NCBI GenBank assembly: GCA_017458885.1
Contig: JAFSZQ010000110.1
Coordinates: 1 to 11,585, forward strand
Source: Oscillospiraceae bacterium
GTDB taxonomy: Bacteria; Bacillota; Clostridia; Oscillospirales; Oscillospiraceae
DNA length: 11,585 bases
Direction of reading: 5' to 3'
Position 1 is the first letter of the stretch. Each line of letters opens with the position of its first letter. Under the pieces are notes generated by a model, which searched no databases, was not told the DNA's origin, and saw nothing but the letters and a program-made list of their open reading frames with translations. Of this stretch, positions 6,077 through 11,585 are shown piece after piece. The translations under genes were made by a program, and so were the position numbers.

Positions 6077-6174
6077 AGAGAGCAGAAATTGCGACAAGCG
6101 GTTTGGCTCTGAAAGCTAGGTTAGATCGGAATTCCGACAACCGTCACTTGCCAGAGTGGCGGTTGTCACTTTTT
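6077..6174 (+). ncRNA. Predicted ~98-nt small RNA (RNA B), antisense to the mini-ORF mRNA
   Basis: The interval runs from a consensus promoter to a 12-bp hairpin (6137-6166) followed by CACTTTTT. It has no coding potential with a ribosome site. It carries the internal palindrome TCGGAATTCCGA (6126-6137) directly before the terminator. Its sequence aligns along nearly its full length with RNA A at 1149-1247. Its 3' half is complementary to the 3' end of the mini-ORF on the other strand (stop codon in the shared hairpin), so it overlaps that transcript tail to tail. An antitoxin-like or translation-regulating antisense RNA is the best analogy. Ends are estimates. Confidence 0.65.
6137..6166 (+). 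terminator. Shared terminator core, copy 2 of the 30-bp palindrome
   Basis: Arms ACAACCGTCACT and AGTGGCGGTTGT form 12 pairs (one G:U) around a 6-nt loop. On the plus strand it is followed by CACTTTTT (T-run 6170-6174), a good intrinsic terminator. On the minus strand CGGAATTCCG follows without a U-run, so read-through is likelier there. It differs from the reverse complement of 1157-1186 by one loop base. Confidence 0.85.
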
Positions 6175-6227
6175 ACTTTGATCTGAAATATCAGTTGCCC
6201 GATATGTACCGTCAAAGTAATCGACAT
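6144..6227 (-). CDS. 27-codon mini-ORF ending inside the shared terminator
   Basis: The peptide begins MSITLTVHIGQLIFQIKV and ends in K-S-D-N-R-H-S-G-K. It has its own promoter (6328-6302) and a strong AGGAGG with 8-base spacing to the ATG at 6227; an ATG 6 bases earlier is too close to that site. Hydrophobic residues alternate with polar ones (I3, L5, V7, I9, then I13, F14, I16, V18), suggesting two short beta strands with a basic tail, not the membrane helix of TxpA/Fst-type toxins. The last six codons are the terminator stem itself. Its Shine-Dalgarno is in a hairpin. I do not recognise a named family. It may be a toxin-like or signalling peptide, or a translated leader whose function is RNA-level. 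Confidence 0.55.
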   Translation of the reverse strand: MSITLTVHIGQLIFQIKVKSDNRHSGK

Positions 6228-6236
6228 ATGGCATCC

Positions 6237-6252
6237 CTCCTTTCGGAAGGAG
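6237..6252 (-). promoter_or_regulatory. Hairpin sequestering the mini-ORF Shine-Dalgarno
   Basis: On the minus strand CTCCTT-CCGA-AAGGAG makes a perfect 6-bp stem with a tetraloop; its right arm is the ribosome-binding AAGGAG. Such sequestration is typical of tightly controlled type I toxin mRNAs. Here it implies that the peptide is poorly made unless the hairpin is opened or processed. Confidence 0.75.
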
Positions 6253-6301
6253 TAGCCAAACCGCCGCCGCTGTTTCGTTTCTGCTCTCTATCAGGAAATA
6301 G

Positions 6302-6328
6302 TTTATAACATTTGTGCGAGATTGTCAA
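6302..6328 (-). promoter_or_regulatory. Promoter of the mini-ORF mRNA
   Basis: On the minus strand, TTGACA (6328-6323) is followed after 15 bp by TATAAA (6307-6302) preceded by TG-T, an extended -10 element. A 17-bp spacing alternative gives TAAACT. The leader from about 6295 to the ATG at 6227 is ~68 nt. Confidence 0.65.
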
Positions 6329-6341
6329 CACAAAAAACCTC

Positions 6342-6370
6342 TTGCAATCCCCGCGCAACGCGGCTATAAT
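6342..6370 (+). promoter_or_regulatory. Promoter of panT-coaX
   Basis: TTGCAA (6342-6347) and TATAAT (6365-6370) with a 17-bp spacer. The predicted start is near 6377. It is divergent to and separated by 13 bp from the mini-ORF promoter's -35 box. Confidence 0.75.
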
Positions 6371-6376
6371 GCAAAA

Positions 6377-6496
6377 CGGCTTTTCCACGCGGAGCTCGGC
6401 GTCATATCGCAAGAATGGCAGCCGGACGGCTCCGGCGGGGGAGCCGCCCAAAATACGCGCCGCAGCATACCGCGCGGCAGCAGGAGGTAACTGAAT
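6377..6496 (+). other. Leader of panT mRNA (~120 nt), no riboswitch recognised
   Basis: The leader is GC-rich and holds one clear hairpin, CGGCTCC and GGAGCCG around a 5-base loop (about 6425-6443), followed by AAAATAC. No terminator with a U-run and no aptamer consensus I know (THF, TPP, FMN, pan) is recognisable. It ends with the panT ribosome site AGGAGG. Confidence 0.4.
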
Positions 6497-7114
6497 ATGA
6501 AACAGCAGATGAACGCCCGCGCGCTCACGATCCTCGCCCTGATGACGGCGCTTTTGATCGTGTTCTCGTTCACGCCGGTCGGAAGCATCCCCGTGGGGCC
6601 GCTGGTCATCACGCTCAACGTCATCCCCGTCGCCGTCGCCGCCGTCGCGCTGGGGCCGAAGGGCGGGCTCGCGATGGGCTGCGTGTTCGGGCTTTTGAGC
6701 TTTTTGCAGTGCTTCGGCGTCGGCGTGCCCAGCGGCATGGGCGCGGTGCTCGTGAGCATCGACCCGTTCCTCGCGTTCATCCAGCGGTTCGTTCCGCGCG
6801 CGCTGGACGGGTTTCTCGTCGGCGCGATCTTTTCTGCCTGCGAGAAGCGGCTCGGCGCGCGTCCCGCCTGCTTCGCCGCGGGCTTTTGCTCGGCGTTTCT
6901 CAACACGGCGCTCTTCATGTCCGCGCTCGTGCTGCTGTTCGGGAACACCGACTATGTGCGCGGCTTGATGGGCGGGCGGAACGTGCTCGCGTTCGTCGTC
7001 GCGTTCGTCGGCGTCAACGCGCTCGTGGAGATGGTCTCCTCCACGCTCATCACCGGCGTCGTCGGCGCGGCGCTGTATCAGGCAAAGATCCTGCCCCTCG
7101 GAAATCAGAGATAA
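6497..7114 (+). CDS. panT: ECF transporter substrate-binding (S) component, probably pantothenate (PanT-like)
   Basis: A 205-residue integral membrane protein with about six hydrophobic segments, the normal size of an ECF S component. The N-terminal stretch ALTILALMTALLIVFSFTPV and the following IPVGPLVITLNVIPVAVAA and LGPKGGLAMGCVFGLLSFLQ are typical of vitamin S components; small-residue motifs in helix 1 would contact the EcfT subunit. No EcfA or EcfT gene is nearby, so it would share a common ECF module. The ATG has AGGAGG 9 bases upstream. It lies 14 bases before coaX, whose product phosphorylates pantothenate, and is divergent to coaBC. Pantothenate as substrate is inferred from this context; a related vitamin or precursor cannot be excluded. 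Confidence 0.85.
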   Translation: MKQQMNARALTILALMTALLIVFSFTPVGSIPVGPLVITLNVIPVAVAAVALGPKGGLAMGCVFGLLSFLQCFGVGVPSGMGAVLVSIDPFLAFIQRFVPRALDGFLVGAIFSACEKRLGARPACFAAGFCSAFLNTALFMSALVLLFGNTDYVRGLMGGRNVLAFVVAFVGVNALVEMVSSTLITGVVGAALYQAKILPLGNQR

Positions 7115-7128
7115 AAGAGGACGAGCCC

Positions 7129-7896
7129 ATGCTTCTTGCCATCGACATCGGCAACACCAACATCGTCATCGGCTGCATCGCGGACGACAAGATCCTCTGC
7201 GAGGCGCGCATCGCCACCGACCACACCCGCACCTCCGACCAGTACGGCGTGGAGATCAAGACCATGCTCGAGGCGTACGGCTGCCGCATCGAGGACGTGG
7301 AGGACTGCATCATCTCCTCCGTCGTGCCGCCGGTGTTCAACGCCGTGCGCAGCGGCGTCTACAAGATCACCGAGCGCGCGCCGATGGTCGTCGGTCACGG
7401 GCTGAAAACGGGGCTGGACATCCGCATGGACAACCCCGCGCAGGTCGGCAGCGACCGCATCGTGATCGCGGTCGCGGCGCTCGCGAAGCGCCAGCCGCCG
7501 CTGATCCTCATCGACATGGGCACCGCCACGACGGTGGAGGTCATCGAGCCGAAAAACAAGTACATGGGCGGCGTCATCATGCCCGGCGCGCGCCTGTCGC
7601 TGGACGCGCTGACGCGCAACACGGCGCAGCTCCCGGGCATCAATATGGACCGCCCGGGGAAGATCATCGCCAAGAACACGGTCGACTCCATGCGCAGCGG
7701 CATCATGTACGGCACCGCCGCCATGCTCGACGGCGTGATCGACCGCATGGAGCAGGAGCTGGGGCACCCGTCCGCCATCGTCGCCACCGGCGGCGTCGCG
7801 CCCTACGTCATCCCGCTCTGCCGCCACAAGATCGCGCTTGAGCGCGACCTGCTGCTGCACGGGCTGAACGCGATCTATAAGATGAATAAGAAATGA
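7129..7896 (+). CDS. coaX: Type III pantothenate kinase
   Basis: A 255-residue cytosolic kinase of the ASKHA fold catalysing the first CoA step, pantothenate to 4'-phosphopantothenate, without the CoA feedback of type I enzymes and with a need for a monovalent cation. The sequence shows the phosphate-1 motif AIDIGNTN (4-11), the pantothenate-site GSDR with the catalytic base D109 (usual GADR), the phosphate-2 motif LIDMGTATT (127-135), and GGVIMPG. The ATG at 7129 has GAGG 8 bases upstream and lies 14 bases after the panT stop. Its stop codon forms part of the hairpin shared with the convergent AI-2E gene. With panT and coaBC it covers uptake to phosphopantetheine. Confidence 0.97.
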   Translation: MLLAIDIGNTNIVIGCIADDKILCEARIATDHTRTSDQYGVEIKTMLEAYGCRIEDVEDCIISSVVPPVFNAVRSGVYKITERAPMVVGHGLKTGLDIRMDNPAQVGSDRIVIAVAALAKRQPPLILIDMGTATTVEVIEPKNKYMGGVIMPGARLSLDALTRNTAQLPGINMDRPGKIIAKNTVDSMRSGIMYGTAAMLDGVIDRMEQELGHPSAIVATGGVAPYVIPLCRHKIALERDLLLHGLNAIYKMNKK

Positions 7897-7931
7897 AGAG
7901 ATCCCCGAAGCTATGCTTCGGGGATCTCTTC
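7895..7931. terminator. Convergent terminator between coaX and the AI-2E permease gene
   Basis: A perfect 17-bp stem (GAAGAGATCCCCGAAGC at 7895-7911 with its complement at 7915-7931) around a TAT loop. It begins at the coaX stop and includes the stop and last six codons of the opposite gene. The minus-strand flank ATTTCTTATTC is U-rich; the plus-strand flank GTCGG is not. Confidence 0.85.
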
Positions 7932-9080
7932 GTCGGTCTCGACGCCCTTTTTCCGCAGGCGTTTGTTCACATGATAGCCCACCATGGCGTAGAAGCAGGC
8001 GAACACCGGCACGCCGAGGAACATCCCGGGCACGCCGAAGAACCCGCCGCCGATCAGGATCGCCACGATGACCCAGAAGCTCGGCAGCTCCGTCGAGCCG
8101 CCGAGGATCTTCGGCCCGATCAGGTTGCCGTCGAGCTGCTGGAGCGCGAGGACGAAGACGATGAAATACAGGCACTTGACGGGGCTGACGAGCAGGATCA
8201 GGAACGCGCTCGGGATCGCGCCGAGGACGGGCCCGAAGAACGGGATGATGTTCGTCACGCCCACGATCACGCTCACGAGCGGGGCGTAGGGCAGCTTCAG
8301 CAGCGTCGCGCCGAGGAAGCACAGCACGCCGATGATAACGGAGTCGAGCAGCTTGCCGCGCACGAAGCCGCTGAAGATGCTGTCCACCTTGCGCACGGAG
8401 CGCAGCGCGGAGCGGTAGACGTGCTCGCTCGCGGCGCTGTAGAGGATGCGGCGGCTGCCCGCGGCGAGCTTCTCCTTGAGCGCCAGCAGGTAGATCGACA
8501 CGATCACGCCGATGAGGAAGTCCTTGAAGAACAGGACGACGCTCAAAACGCCGCTCGTGACGAGGGTGATGGTCTGCTGCGCCTGCGGCAGGAAGGTGCC
8601 CGTGAACCACTGGCGGATGTCGTCGTAGTAATCGCCGATCGCCTCGGAGACCAGCGCGTAGATGCGCGGGTTCTTCTCCAGCAATTGCGACACCCAGCCG
8701 TAGACCGTGTTGTAGTAGGTCTGCATATTGCCGGCAAGGGTCGAGACGCTCTGATAGAGCTGCGGGATGAGGATGCTGAAGAGCAGGTAGACCGCGAAGA
8801 ACACCGCCGCCCAGGTCAGCAGGATGCTGCCCGCGCGCACGAGCGCGCGCTTGCCCTTGCCGCCGGAGAGCTTCCCGATGCCGCGGTCGAAGAAGTTGAC
8901 CGCCGGCGCGAGCAGGTACGCCATCACCGCGCCGTAGATCACGGGGCGCAGCGCCGAGAGCAGCGTGTGCAGCAGCGCGAGCAGCACGCCGTTGCGGAAC
9001 ACCGTGTCGTAAAAGATCATCAGGGCGGCGACGGTCAGAAACGCCGTCACGCCCCAGCGGAAATATTGCTTCCTGTCCAT
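7911..9080 (-). CDS. AI-2E (TqsA/PerM) family permease
   Basis: A 389-residue membrane protein with about eight hydrophobic segments in the pattern of the AI-2E family. Two or three helices lie near the N-terminus (residues ~10-30, 40-60, 85-105), then an amphipathic region with the YxxL-type coils to ~190. Then come paired helices around 200-225, 255-275, 280-320, 325-350 and 355-375. The family's conserved segment VTNIIPFFGPVLGAIPSA and the later QQLDGNLIGPKILGG are clear. Members include transporters of autoinducer-2 and sodium/proton antiporters; substrate here is unknown. The start has GGGTGG upstream, and the gene is divergent from the lipid kinase gene with a shared -35 hexamer. The charged tail ends in EEIPEA. 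Confidence 0.9.
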   Translation of the reverse strand: MDRKQYFRWGVTAFLTVAALMIFYDTVFRNGVLLALLHTLLSALRPVIYGAVMAYLLAPAVNFFDRGIGKLSGGKGKRALVRAGSILLTWAAVFFAVYLLFSILIPQLYQSVSTLAGNMQTYYNTVYGWVSQLLEKNPRIYALVSEAIGDYYDDIRQWFTGTFLPQAQQTITLVTSGVLSVVLFFKDFLIGVIVSIYLLALKEKLAAGSRRILYSAASEHVYRSALRSVRKVDSIFSGFVRGKLLDSVIIGVLCFLGATLLKLPYAPLVSVIVGVTNIIPFFGPVLGAIPSAFLILLVSPVKCLYFIVFVLALQQLDGNLIGPKILGGSTELPSFWVIVAILIGGGFFGVPGMFLGVPVFACFYAMVGYHVNKRLRKKGVETDEEIPEA

Positions 9081-9118
9081 CGAACGCCACCCTTTGCAAG
9101 CGATTTATCACACTTTTT

Positions 9119-9170
9119 ACCATATCGCGTTTTGGAGGGAATTGCAATACGGAATTTTCTGTGATATAAA
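9119..9170. promoter_or_regulatory. Divergent promoter pair sharing one -35 hexamer
   Basis: TTGCAA at 9142-9147 is its own reverse complement. Rightward, 17 bp separates it from TATAAA (9165-9170), facing the lipid kinase gene. Leftward, 17 bp separates it from TATGGT (minus strand, 9124-9119), facing the AI-2E gene. Both spacings are ideal, so one hexamer can serve both directions. Confidence 0.65.
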
Positions 9171-9210
9171 GGGAAGGAACGGAACTTTTGCAAAAAAGGC
9201 GGGGACGAAC

Positions 9211-10101
9211 GTGGACAAGAAGCTCCTTTTCATCGTCAATCCACACGCGGGGCGCGCCAAGTCGCGCGCCCCGCTGTTCGACGCGGCGGCGATCTACTCC
9301 GAGGCGGGGTATCTGATCTCCGTCCGCGAGACCCGCCGCCGCGGGGACGCGACGCGGCTGGTCGAGAGCCTTGGCGGGGCGTTCGACCTCGTCGTCTGCC
9401 ACGGCGGGGACGGGACGCTCAACGAGACGGTCAACGGGCTGATGAAGCTGCCCGCCGAGCGCCGCCCGCAGGTGAGCTATCTGCCCGGCGGCAGCACGAA
9501 CGACTTCGCGGCGAGCCTGAGCATCTCCGCCGAGCCCGCCGTCGCCGCGCAGAGCGCCATGCGCCTGCGCCCGCGCCGGCTGGACGTGGGGAAGTTCGAC
9601 GCCACGCACTTCGTCTACGTCGCCTCGTTCGGCGCGTTCACCCGCACCAGCTACAGCGTGCCGCAGGACGTGAAGAACGTGTTCGGGCACTTTGCCTATA
9701 TTCTCGGCGGCGTGCGCGACCTCGACACGCTCCGCCCCTACCGGATGAAGCTGACGGCGGACGGCGAGACGTTCGACGGGGAGTACCTGTTCGGCGCGGT
9801 CAGCAACTCAACGTCCATCGCGGGGCTGATGAAGCTCTCGCCCGAGGACGTGGGCTTCAACGACGGCGTGTTCGAGCTGCTGCTCGTGCCCGTGCCCAAG
9901 ACGCCCGCGCAGCTTCAGGCGCTCGCGGGCGCGCTGATGAATCAGGACTACGGCGGCGCGGGGCTGATCTTCCGGCACGTCCGCGGCGTCGTGGCGGAGA
10001 CGGAGGAGAACATCCCTTGGTCGCTGGACGGCGAGTACGTCCCGGGCGCGCCGCGCGTCGAGATCTCCATCGAGGACGGCGGCATCGAGATGCTGCTCTG
10101 A
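9211..10101 (+). CDS. Diacylglycerol/lipid kinase family protein (DgkB/YegS-like)
   Basis: A 296-residue enzyme of the DAGK catalytic family, which phosphorylates diacylglycerol or a related lipid at the inner membrane face and so recycles it to phosphatidate. The signature is KKLLFIVNPHAGR at the N-terminus, the nucleotide motif CHGGDGTLNETVNGL (GGDGT at 65-69), and LPGGSTNDFA at 91-100, where most relatives have G-T-G-N-D. The C-terminal beta domain has the family's DGE in WSLDGEYVPG. I choose the GTG at 9211, with GGCGGGG 7-12 bases upstream. The frame is open 39 codons further up, but that region overlaps the promoter. It is divergent to the AI-2E permease. The exact lipid substrate is not certain. 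Confidence 0.9.
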   Translation: MDKKLLFIVNPHAGRAKSRAPLFDAAAIYSEAGYLISVRETRRRGDATRLVESLGGAFDLVVCHGGDGTLNETVNGLMKLPAERRPQVSYLPGGSTNDFAASLSISAEPAVAAQSAMRLRPRRLDVGKFDATHFVYVASFGAFTRTSYSVPQDVKNVFGHFAYILGGVRDLDTLRPYRMKLTADGETFDGEYLFGAVSNSTSIAGLMKLSPEDVGFNDGVFELLLVPVPKTPAQLQALAGALMNQDYGGAGLIFRHVRGVVAETEENIPWSLDGEYVPGAPRVEISIEDGGIEMLL

Positions 10102-10146
10102 CGCGCTTTGTCTGTTTTGACCAAATTTGTCCGGCGATTTTTGGAG

Positions 10147-10175
10147 TTGTATAAGTCCGTCAAGTATTATATAAT
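10147..10175 (+). promoter_or_regulatory. Promoter of the EF-G-like gene
   Basis: A perfect TATAAT (10170-10175) is preceded, with a 17-bp spacer, by the weak -35 TTGTAT (10147-10152). The start would be about 10182, leaving a ~52-nt leader. No terminator for the lipid kinase gene is obvious between 10102 and here. Confidence 0.6.
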
Positions 10176-10193
10176 CCACTTGTTGAGCGATTT

Positions 10194-10208
10194 TTCCCCA
10201 ACGGGGAA
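10194..10208 (+). other. Small hairpin in the EF-G-like gene leader
   Basis: TTCCCC-AAC-GGGGAA, a perfect 6-bp stem in the leader, 25 bases before the start codon. It lies upstream of, and does not cover, the ribosome site AAAGGAGA. It may stabilise the mRNA 5' end; no U-run follows, so it is not a terminator. Confidence 0.4.
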
Positions 10209-10233
10209 GTTACAGTAAAGGAGAATGGGACAC

Positions 10234-11585
10234 ATGAGTGCAAAGGACGTACGCAATATCGTGCTGCTGGGGCACGGCGGCAGCGGCAAGACCACGCTCG
10301 CCGAGGCGATGCTCGCCATGGCGGGCGCAAGCGCGCAGCTCGACTACGACGCGGAGGAGAAGAAACGCGGCATTTCCATCGCGCTCTCGACCGCGCCCGC
10401 GACGTGGAAAAACGTCAAGATCAATATTCTCGACGCCCCCGGCAACTTCGACTTCGCCGGCGAGGCGCTTTCGGGCCTGCGCGCGGCGGAGTGCGCGGTG
10501 CTCGTGTGCGGCGCGAAGGACGGGCTTTCCGTCGGCGCGGAGCGCGCGTGGAAGATGCTCGGCAAGAAGCCGCGCATGATCTTCATCAACCGCACCGACG
10601 AGGACAACAGCAACTACCAGACCTGCTTCGACGCGCTCAAGGGCAAGTTCGGCGCCGCCGTCGCGCCCATCGTCGCGCCCGTGACGGACGGCGCGGGGCA
10701 TGTGACCGCTATCGTCGACCTGCTGCACAACAAGGCGTACGAGGTCAAGGGCGGCAAGGCGGCAGCCTGCGCGATCCCCGACAGCGTGAAGGACGAGGTG
10801 GACTCCCTGCGCGCGGAATTGATGGAAGCCGCCGCCGGCGCGGACGAGGAGCTGATGGAAAAGTTCTTCGAGACCATGGAGCTCTCCAGCGAGGACATCG
10901 CCAAGGGGCTCAAGCTCGGCGTGCACGATGGCAGCGTCGCGCCGGTGCTCTGCGGCAGCGCCGCGAACGGGCTGGGCGTCGAGATGCTGCTGGAAACCGT
11001 GCTCGACCTCGTCCCCGTCGCGACCGATATGCCCGCCGAGCAGGCGAAGACCGAGGACGGCAAGGACGTCGAGGTCGCCTACGACGAGAACGGCGCGACC
11101 GCCGCGATCGTGTTCAAGACCATCTCCGACCAGTACGGCAAGTACAGCCTCGTCAAAGTCGTGCGCGGAAAGATCACGGGCGATATGTCGCTCTACGACC
11201 CGACCACCGGCAACACCGAGAAGCTCGGCAGGCTCTACGCCATCAAGGGGCAGAAGAACGAGGAGGTCAAGGAGATCGGCTGCGGCGACATCGGCGCCAT
11301 CGCGAAGATGGATCGCGTCAAGACCGGCGACACCCTCTGCGACGCGAAGAGCGTCGTCGTGCTCAAGGGCATCGACTTTGCGGAGCCGTGCTACTCCCGC
11401 GCCATCGCGCCCAAGACGCGCGGGCAGGAGGACAAGCTCGGCACGGGGCTCAACCGCCTCAACGAGGAAGACCCGACCTTCACCGTCAACAACAACGCCG
11501 AGACGCACCAGATCGTCGTCTCCGGCGCGGGCGACATCCAGATCGACGTGCTGGTGAGCAAGCTCAAGAGCCGCTTCGGCGTCGA
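10234..11585 (+). CDS. Elongation factor G-like GTPase, divergent paralogue (3' end outside window)
   Basis: The first 450 codons of a translational GTPase of the EF-G family. Visible are G1 GHGGSGKTT (13-21), switch I end KKRGISI (43-49), G3 DAPGNFDF (67-74) and G4 NRTD (119-122), the EF-G G' region, then domain II starting at about residue 285 (ATAAIVFKTISDQYGKYSLV). Compared with canonical EF-G, the G1-to-G3 distance is about 15 residues short, because the segment before RGISI is cut to ASAQLDYDAEE. G3 has Ala for Thr, and G4 has Arg for Lys. These changes fit a non-canonical EF-G2/FusA2-like factor, not the main EF-G. The ATG at 10234 has AAAGGAGA upstream, and an ATG 9 bases earlier is too close to it. 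The final domains are not visible, so the role (rescue, ribosome protection, other) is open. Confidence 0.88.
   Translation, partial: MSAKDVRNIVLLGHGGSGKTTLAEAMLAMAGASAQLDYDAEEKKRGISIALSTAPATWKNVKINILDAPGNFDFAGEALSGLRAAECAVLVCGAKDGLSVGAERAWKMLGKKPRMIFINRTDEDNSNYQTCFDALKGKFGAAVAPIVAPVTDGAGHVTAIVDLLHNKAYEVKGGKAAACAIPDSVKDEVDSLRAELMEAAAGADEELMEKFFETMELSSEDIAKGLKLGVHDGSVAPVLCGSAANGLGVEMLLETVLDLVPVATDMPAEQAKTEDGKDVEVAYDENGATAAIVFKTISDQYGKYSLVKVVRGKITGDMSLYDPTTGNTEKLGRLYAIKGQKNEEVKEIGCGDIGAIAKMDRVKTGDTLCDAKSVVVLKGIDFAEPCYSRAIAPKTRGQEDKLGTGLNRLNEEDPTFTVNNNAETHQIVVSGAGDIQIDVLVSKLKSRFGV

Larger units (their letters stand above)
6077..6289. repeat. Interrupted inverted repeat bounding the small-RNA locus
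   Basis: The left arm has AGAGAGCAGAAA (6077-6088) and GCGGTTTGGCT (6098-6108). The right arm has the exact reverse complements, AGCCAAACCGC (6254-6264) and TTTCTGCTCTCT (6278-6289), with 9 and 13 unmatched bases between the paired blocks. Because each arm starts a transcript, the two convergent RNAs share their 5' sequence. A minus transcript reading through the central hairpin would be able to pair its own 5' and 3' ends. The shape could also be a small non-autonomous mobile element, but no flanking target duplication was evident. Confidence 0.75.

Noticed and set aside
6212..6451. 79-codon minus-strand ORF next to the panT promoter
   Set aside because: It runs through the mini-ORF promoter and leader in another frame; no ribosome site and no domain.
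6369..6494. 41-codon ORF in the panT leader ending just before panT
   Set aside because: Its ATG overlaps the panT -10 box, so it would not be on the mRNA; no ribosome site and composition like a random GC-rich frame.
6377..6496. Possible vitamin riboswitch before panT
   Set aside because: I can see one hairpin but no known aptamer consensus, no anti-terminator and no U-run. A covariance-model search of this interval would settle it.
7105..9690. 861-codon open frame on the minus strand
   Set aside because: It spans coaX, the AI-2E gene and the divergent promoter in other frames, is rich in His, Arg and Asp as expected of a GC-rich antisense frame, and has no recognisable domain.

Overview
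The window is a GC-rich stretch of a bacterial chromosome, most likely a high-GC member of the Clostridia (Bacillota). The support is consensus sigma-A promoters (TTGACA/TATAAT with 16-17 bp spacers) and strong AGGAGG ribosome sites. The gene content also fits: a DUF6465 protein, a PanT-type ECF S component, type III pantothenate kinase, LCP ligase, AI-2E permease, and an EF-G paralogue. I cannot place it to genus. No rRNA, tRNA, CRISPR array or transposase gene is visible.

Layout. 1-1065: 3' part of ftsH (+). 1066-1359: a regulatory interval with a GC-rich terminator, a predicted ~100-nt RNA on the minus strand (RNA A), a palindromic terminator and the abrB promoter/operator. 1360-2042: a small AbrB-like regulator translationally coupled to an acyltransferase-3 gene that appears to have lost its middle. 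2142-2609: a Lys/Ala-rich DUF6465 protein. 5959-2638 (minus): an apparent operon coaBC, a DUF3810-type membrane zinc peptidase, and an LCP cell-wall ligase. 5960-6496: a compact non-coding-looking interval holding the most unusual structure of the window. 6497-7896: panT-like ECF S component and coaX (+). 9080-7911 (minus): AI-2E family permease. 9211-10101 (+): lipid/diacylglycerol kinase. 10234-end (+): an EF-G-like GTPase, cut by the window edge.

Functional links. coaBC, panT and coaX together form a divergent coenzyme A block: pantothenate uptake, its phosphorylation, then conversion of 4'-phosphopantothenate to 4'-phosphopantetheine. The LCP ligase and DUF3810 peptidase are envelope genes riding in the coaBC operon.

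Main novelty candidate. Between coaBC and panT (about 6043-6328), two strong convergent promoters fire toward a shared hairpin. The plus transcript (RNA B) is a ~98-nt RNA ending in a hairpin and U-run. The minus transcript carries a 27-codon ORF whose Shine-Dalgarno is in a perfect hairpin and whose stop codon lies inside the shared terminator. The 5' parts of the two transcripts are inverted repeats of one another. A second relative (RNA A) sits after ftsH at 1149-1247 with a perfect consensus promoter and the same 30-bp terminator core, but without the mini-ORF start. The architecture resembles a type I toxin-antitoxin locus, but toxicity is only an inference and the peptide does not look like a membrane toxin.
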